A stretch of 64,000 bases of DNA, from NCBI GenBank assembly GCA_020746875.1, contig JAGTJL010000028.1, positions 248,001-312,000 of the forward strand, written 5' to 3'. The translations under genes and the position numbers were made by a program. Shown one piece after another: positions 61,881 through 64,000 of this stretch (position 1 is its first letter; every line of letters begins with the position of its first letter). Source of the DNA: Rhexocercosporidium sp. MPI-PUGE-AT-0058 (taxonomy: Eukaryota; Ascomycota; Leotiomycetes; Helotiales). A model generated the notes under the pieces. The model was not told the origin of the DNA, did not search any database, and saw only the letters and a program-made list of their open reading frames with translations.

Positions 61881-62379
61881 CCAGAAATAACGTTAAAAAA
61901 TGCGGTAATATATACTTTCCCTTCCCTTATAGTCGGAATTATTATAATAACTTCGCAAAATATATATTTTATTTTTATCAATATTAATAATAAGTTTAAT
62001 AAGTACGCCTTTTAATAAAAGTCTTTAAACACGTTAATTATAAACTTTATATAATAATACTTTTTTTTTAAATATATAAAAGGCTTTTAAGTTTATACTT
62101 TTTAAAGACTTAAGCGTAATTAAGTAAGTAGCTATCTTTTAATAATATTTCTTATAATGTTTTAAAGATACTAATAAGTCCGCTTTACTCTTTTAATCTA
62201 TACACGAGTCGCTACTAGGTATTATTTAATCGTTCGACTTATTTTATAGTTTTTAAACTTTTTGTTTTATATTAATAAGGATATCGCGTCTTTAAGTTAG
62301 CTTAAAGTTATTAAAGGTCTTTAGCTCTTTTATTAAGTCTTCCGTGTTTTCCGCTTTTACTAAATAAATTCTAACCGTA

Positions 62380-63640
62380 TTAAGCTTAATTAAGATTTAA
62401 TTTTTATTATTATTATTTTCGGTATCCTCCTTAATATCCTTAAGGTATTTAAGTCTTCTTAAGAAAGCATTTGCTATTGTGTGTAAAATACCTTTAATAT
62501 AGCGTACTTCGAAGTCGAAAAGCCTAATCTAGGCGAGCCAATAAATAAACATTACATTAAGGTAATCGTAAGTAACTCCTTTAAATTAAATAATAAGAGT
62601 ATTTACGTTAATTTTTATAATAAAATAAACTCTTATAAGCCAGATTTTAAGCTTCTTAAAGATTAAAAGTATGCCTTTATATTCTCTTTTTATAGTATTA
62701 TAATCTTATTTTGCCTTCGTTTAAAAGCCGCTTTTATATCTCGTCGGTTTAAGCCTATTATTTTTTAGGTCACGTTAATTAAAGAAACCACCTTATTCGA
62801 CTCCGCTAAAGTTTATAAAAACGACGATTTCGCTAGCGCCCTTAAAGTAATTAATCTTATAAAGTATTAAGAAAGAGTATAAAATACTTTAAAAGGTTTT
62901 TATTACTTAGCCGTAAGTTACGGGGTTTTATATAAATTTAACTCCTTTTTTAATAAAGTCGTACAACGGCTTAATTAATAAACGAAAGTCTTTAATTTAA
63001 ATATAAAAATAAATAATTAAATTTAAAAATCTTTTAACTTTTATAACGTTTTTTAATTCTTTTTATTTTTATATCTTAATTAAGTATATAATTAAAGGTT
63101 CTCTTCTTTACGAGTTATATACGTAGCCGACGACGTTTATATTATTACGACAAAATTAAAATTTAAGGCCTATAATAGCTCTAGCGCGCTTAAGGCGTTT
63201 TAATGTCTTGTCGAGATTAAAAAAGTGCTTAAAAACAAACTGGCGAATTCTAAGCCGTACTTCCTTTTAATTATAATTTATATATAATCTTTTTACGTTA
63301 ACGTCGTCTAAAAACGACATTATAATAAAGGGCATAACATCTTTTAATATTTTATTAATTATTTTTATAAATTAAGTAATAAAGTTTATAACTCCTTAAG
63401 GTAGCGTCGTATTTCGGACTAATTTAATATTAAGCACGAAAAAGGCCGTCATATTTCGGTTATTTTAATGTAATATTTATTAATTATAACTTAAGTATAA
63501 GTCTATTAGGCTCGCAATATGGCACTTTATAAATTCCTTTAAAAATTCGTTAATAAAAGGAAGTAAGTTGGCGTCTCTTAGAATAATTATATTAAGTATA
63601 ATTACCGAGTTAATTAAATAATACTTTTTTAATTCCTTTT
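62380..63640 (-). pseudogene. RT-RNase H remnant of the right-hand gypsy element
   Basis: RT motifs RDANLLPFINEFLKEF (near 63.56 kb) and SFLDDVNVKR (near 63.31 kb); the RNase H terminus FDFEVRYIKG lies near 62.51 kb, followed by the ANAFLRRLKYL block. Stops are frequent. Confidence 0.8.
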
Positions 63641-64000
63641 TTTTAATTAAAAACTAAGCGTTATAATATAACCCCTTAAAGAGTTCGAGAACCCCACGGT
63701 TAAGTTTATTTTTTATTATTTTCTTAACTTTAGGAGTTAACGCTTTAAGAAGTAAAAAGTGTAGTATTTACTAAGCTTTGTGGTTTATTATCTTAATAAC
63801 TATAAATAATAAAATATCTTTATAAAATTTCTTATACTTAATTTAATTAAATATAATAATACCTTTTTAATTTAATATAATTTCATTAAAAAGGGCTCTT
63901 TTTTTTAATTATAATATATTTTTAATATTTAAAGTAATAAGTCGCTCTTTCGTAATCCTAAATCCGTAAAGAAAGCCGGCAAAACGAAAGAATAAGATAT

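Larger units (their letters stand above)
56947..64000 (-). mobile_element. Ty3/gypsy retrotransposon, minus strand, truncated by the window end
   Basis: Reading leftward: RT (about 63.6-62.95 kb), RNase H (about 62.9-62.4 kb), integrase (about 61.9-61.1 kb), a long undefined stretch, a polypurine tract AAGGGGGGAC (57240-57231) and the 3' LTR (56947-57229). RT carries RDANLLPFINEFLKEF and an unmutated catalytic SFLDDV (63320-63301). RNase H ends with FDFEVRYIKGILHTIANAF. The element is RIP-mutated but retains more motifs than the gypsy element at 13-19 kb. The RT block resembles that of the giant element, so the two may belong to related lineages. The 5' end lies beyond the window. Confidence 0.83.

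Overview
This window is fungal, most likely from a filamentous ascomycete (Pezizomycotina). The reasons are: short introns of about 49-71 nt with GTAAGN-type donors and CTAAC-like branch sites; a HET-domain gene, a 2EXR-type gene and a JIP5-type WD40 gene; and very AT-rich repeats whose reading frames are broken mainly by C-to-T and G-to-A changes (CAA/CAG to TAA/TAG, TG to TA, Asp to Asn), the pattern of repeat-induced point mutation (RIP). The genome looks bipartite, with small GC-balanced gene islands inside long RIP-degraded transposon blocks.

Layout. 1-730 is AT-rich repeat. 731-13130 is a giant LTR retrotransposon (about 12.4 kb, plus strand, 214-bp LTRs) with gag-protease, a Ty3/gypsy-type pol, and an unusual third ORF of about 1,420 codons downstream of pol. 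13131-18900 is a second, unrelated-looking Ty3/gypsy element on the minus strand. 20086-20532 is an unexplained GC-rich island next to a piggyBac-like DNA transposon (20533-22615, 117-bp terminal inverted repeats). 23335-24082 holds an unidentified coding remnant. 24617-26074 (minus) encodes a multi-pass membrane protein with a GC-AG intron. 27966-30192 (plus) is an intact HET-domain gene in two exons. 30193-33800 is AT-rich, with several satellites and a broken LTR. 33810-38000 is a gene island on the minus strand: a damaged JIP5-like WD40 gene, a 2EXR-type gene, a four-TM membrane protein and one doubtful ORF. 38500-41816 holds a tRNA-like sequence, a degraded unidentified coding remnant and purine-rich repeats. 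41817-54216 is a second, inverted copy of the giant retrotransposon, much more heavily mutated. 56947-64000 (minus) is a third type of gypsy element that runs off the window end.

Points most worth attention. (1) The giant element carries 14 dispersed copies of a roughly 25-bp near-palindrome. Eleven of the 13 copies downstream of gag lie in the pol/ORF3 reading frame and encode a recurring Asp-Pro-Gly-Ser-x-Val peptide. (2) The element has a very large third ORF of unknown function. (3) A 33-bp inverted repeat pair (27354-27386 and 33779-33811) brackets the HET gene and abuts the end of the JIP5-like gene. (4) Three neighbouring genes each need one extra base to restore frame. This means either gene decay or single-base deletions in the assembly, and the distinction matters for anyone using the annotation.

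All coordinates were read by eye from the sequence. No database search, alignment program or structure prediction was run.
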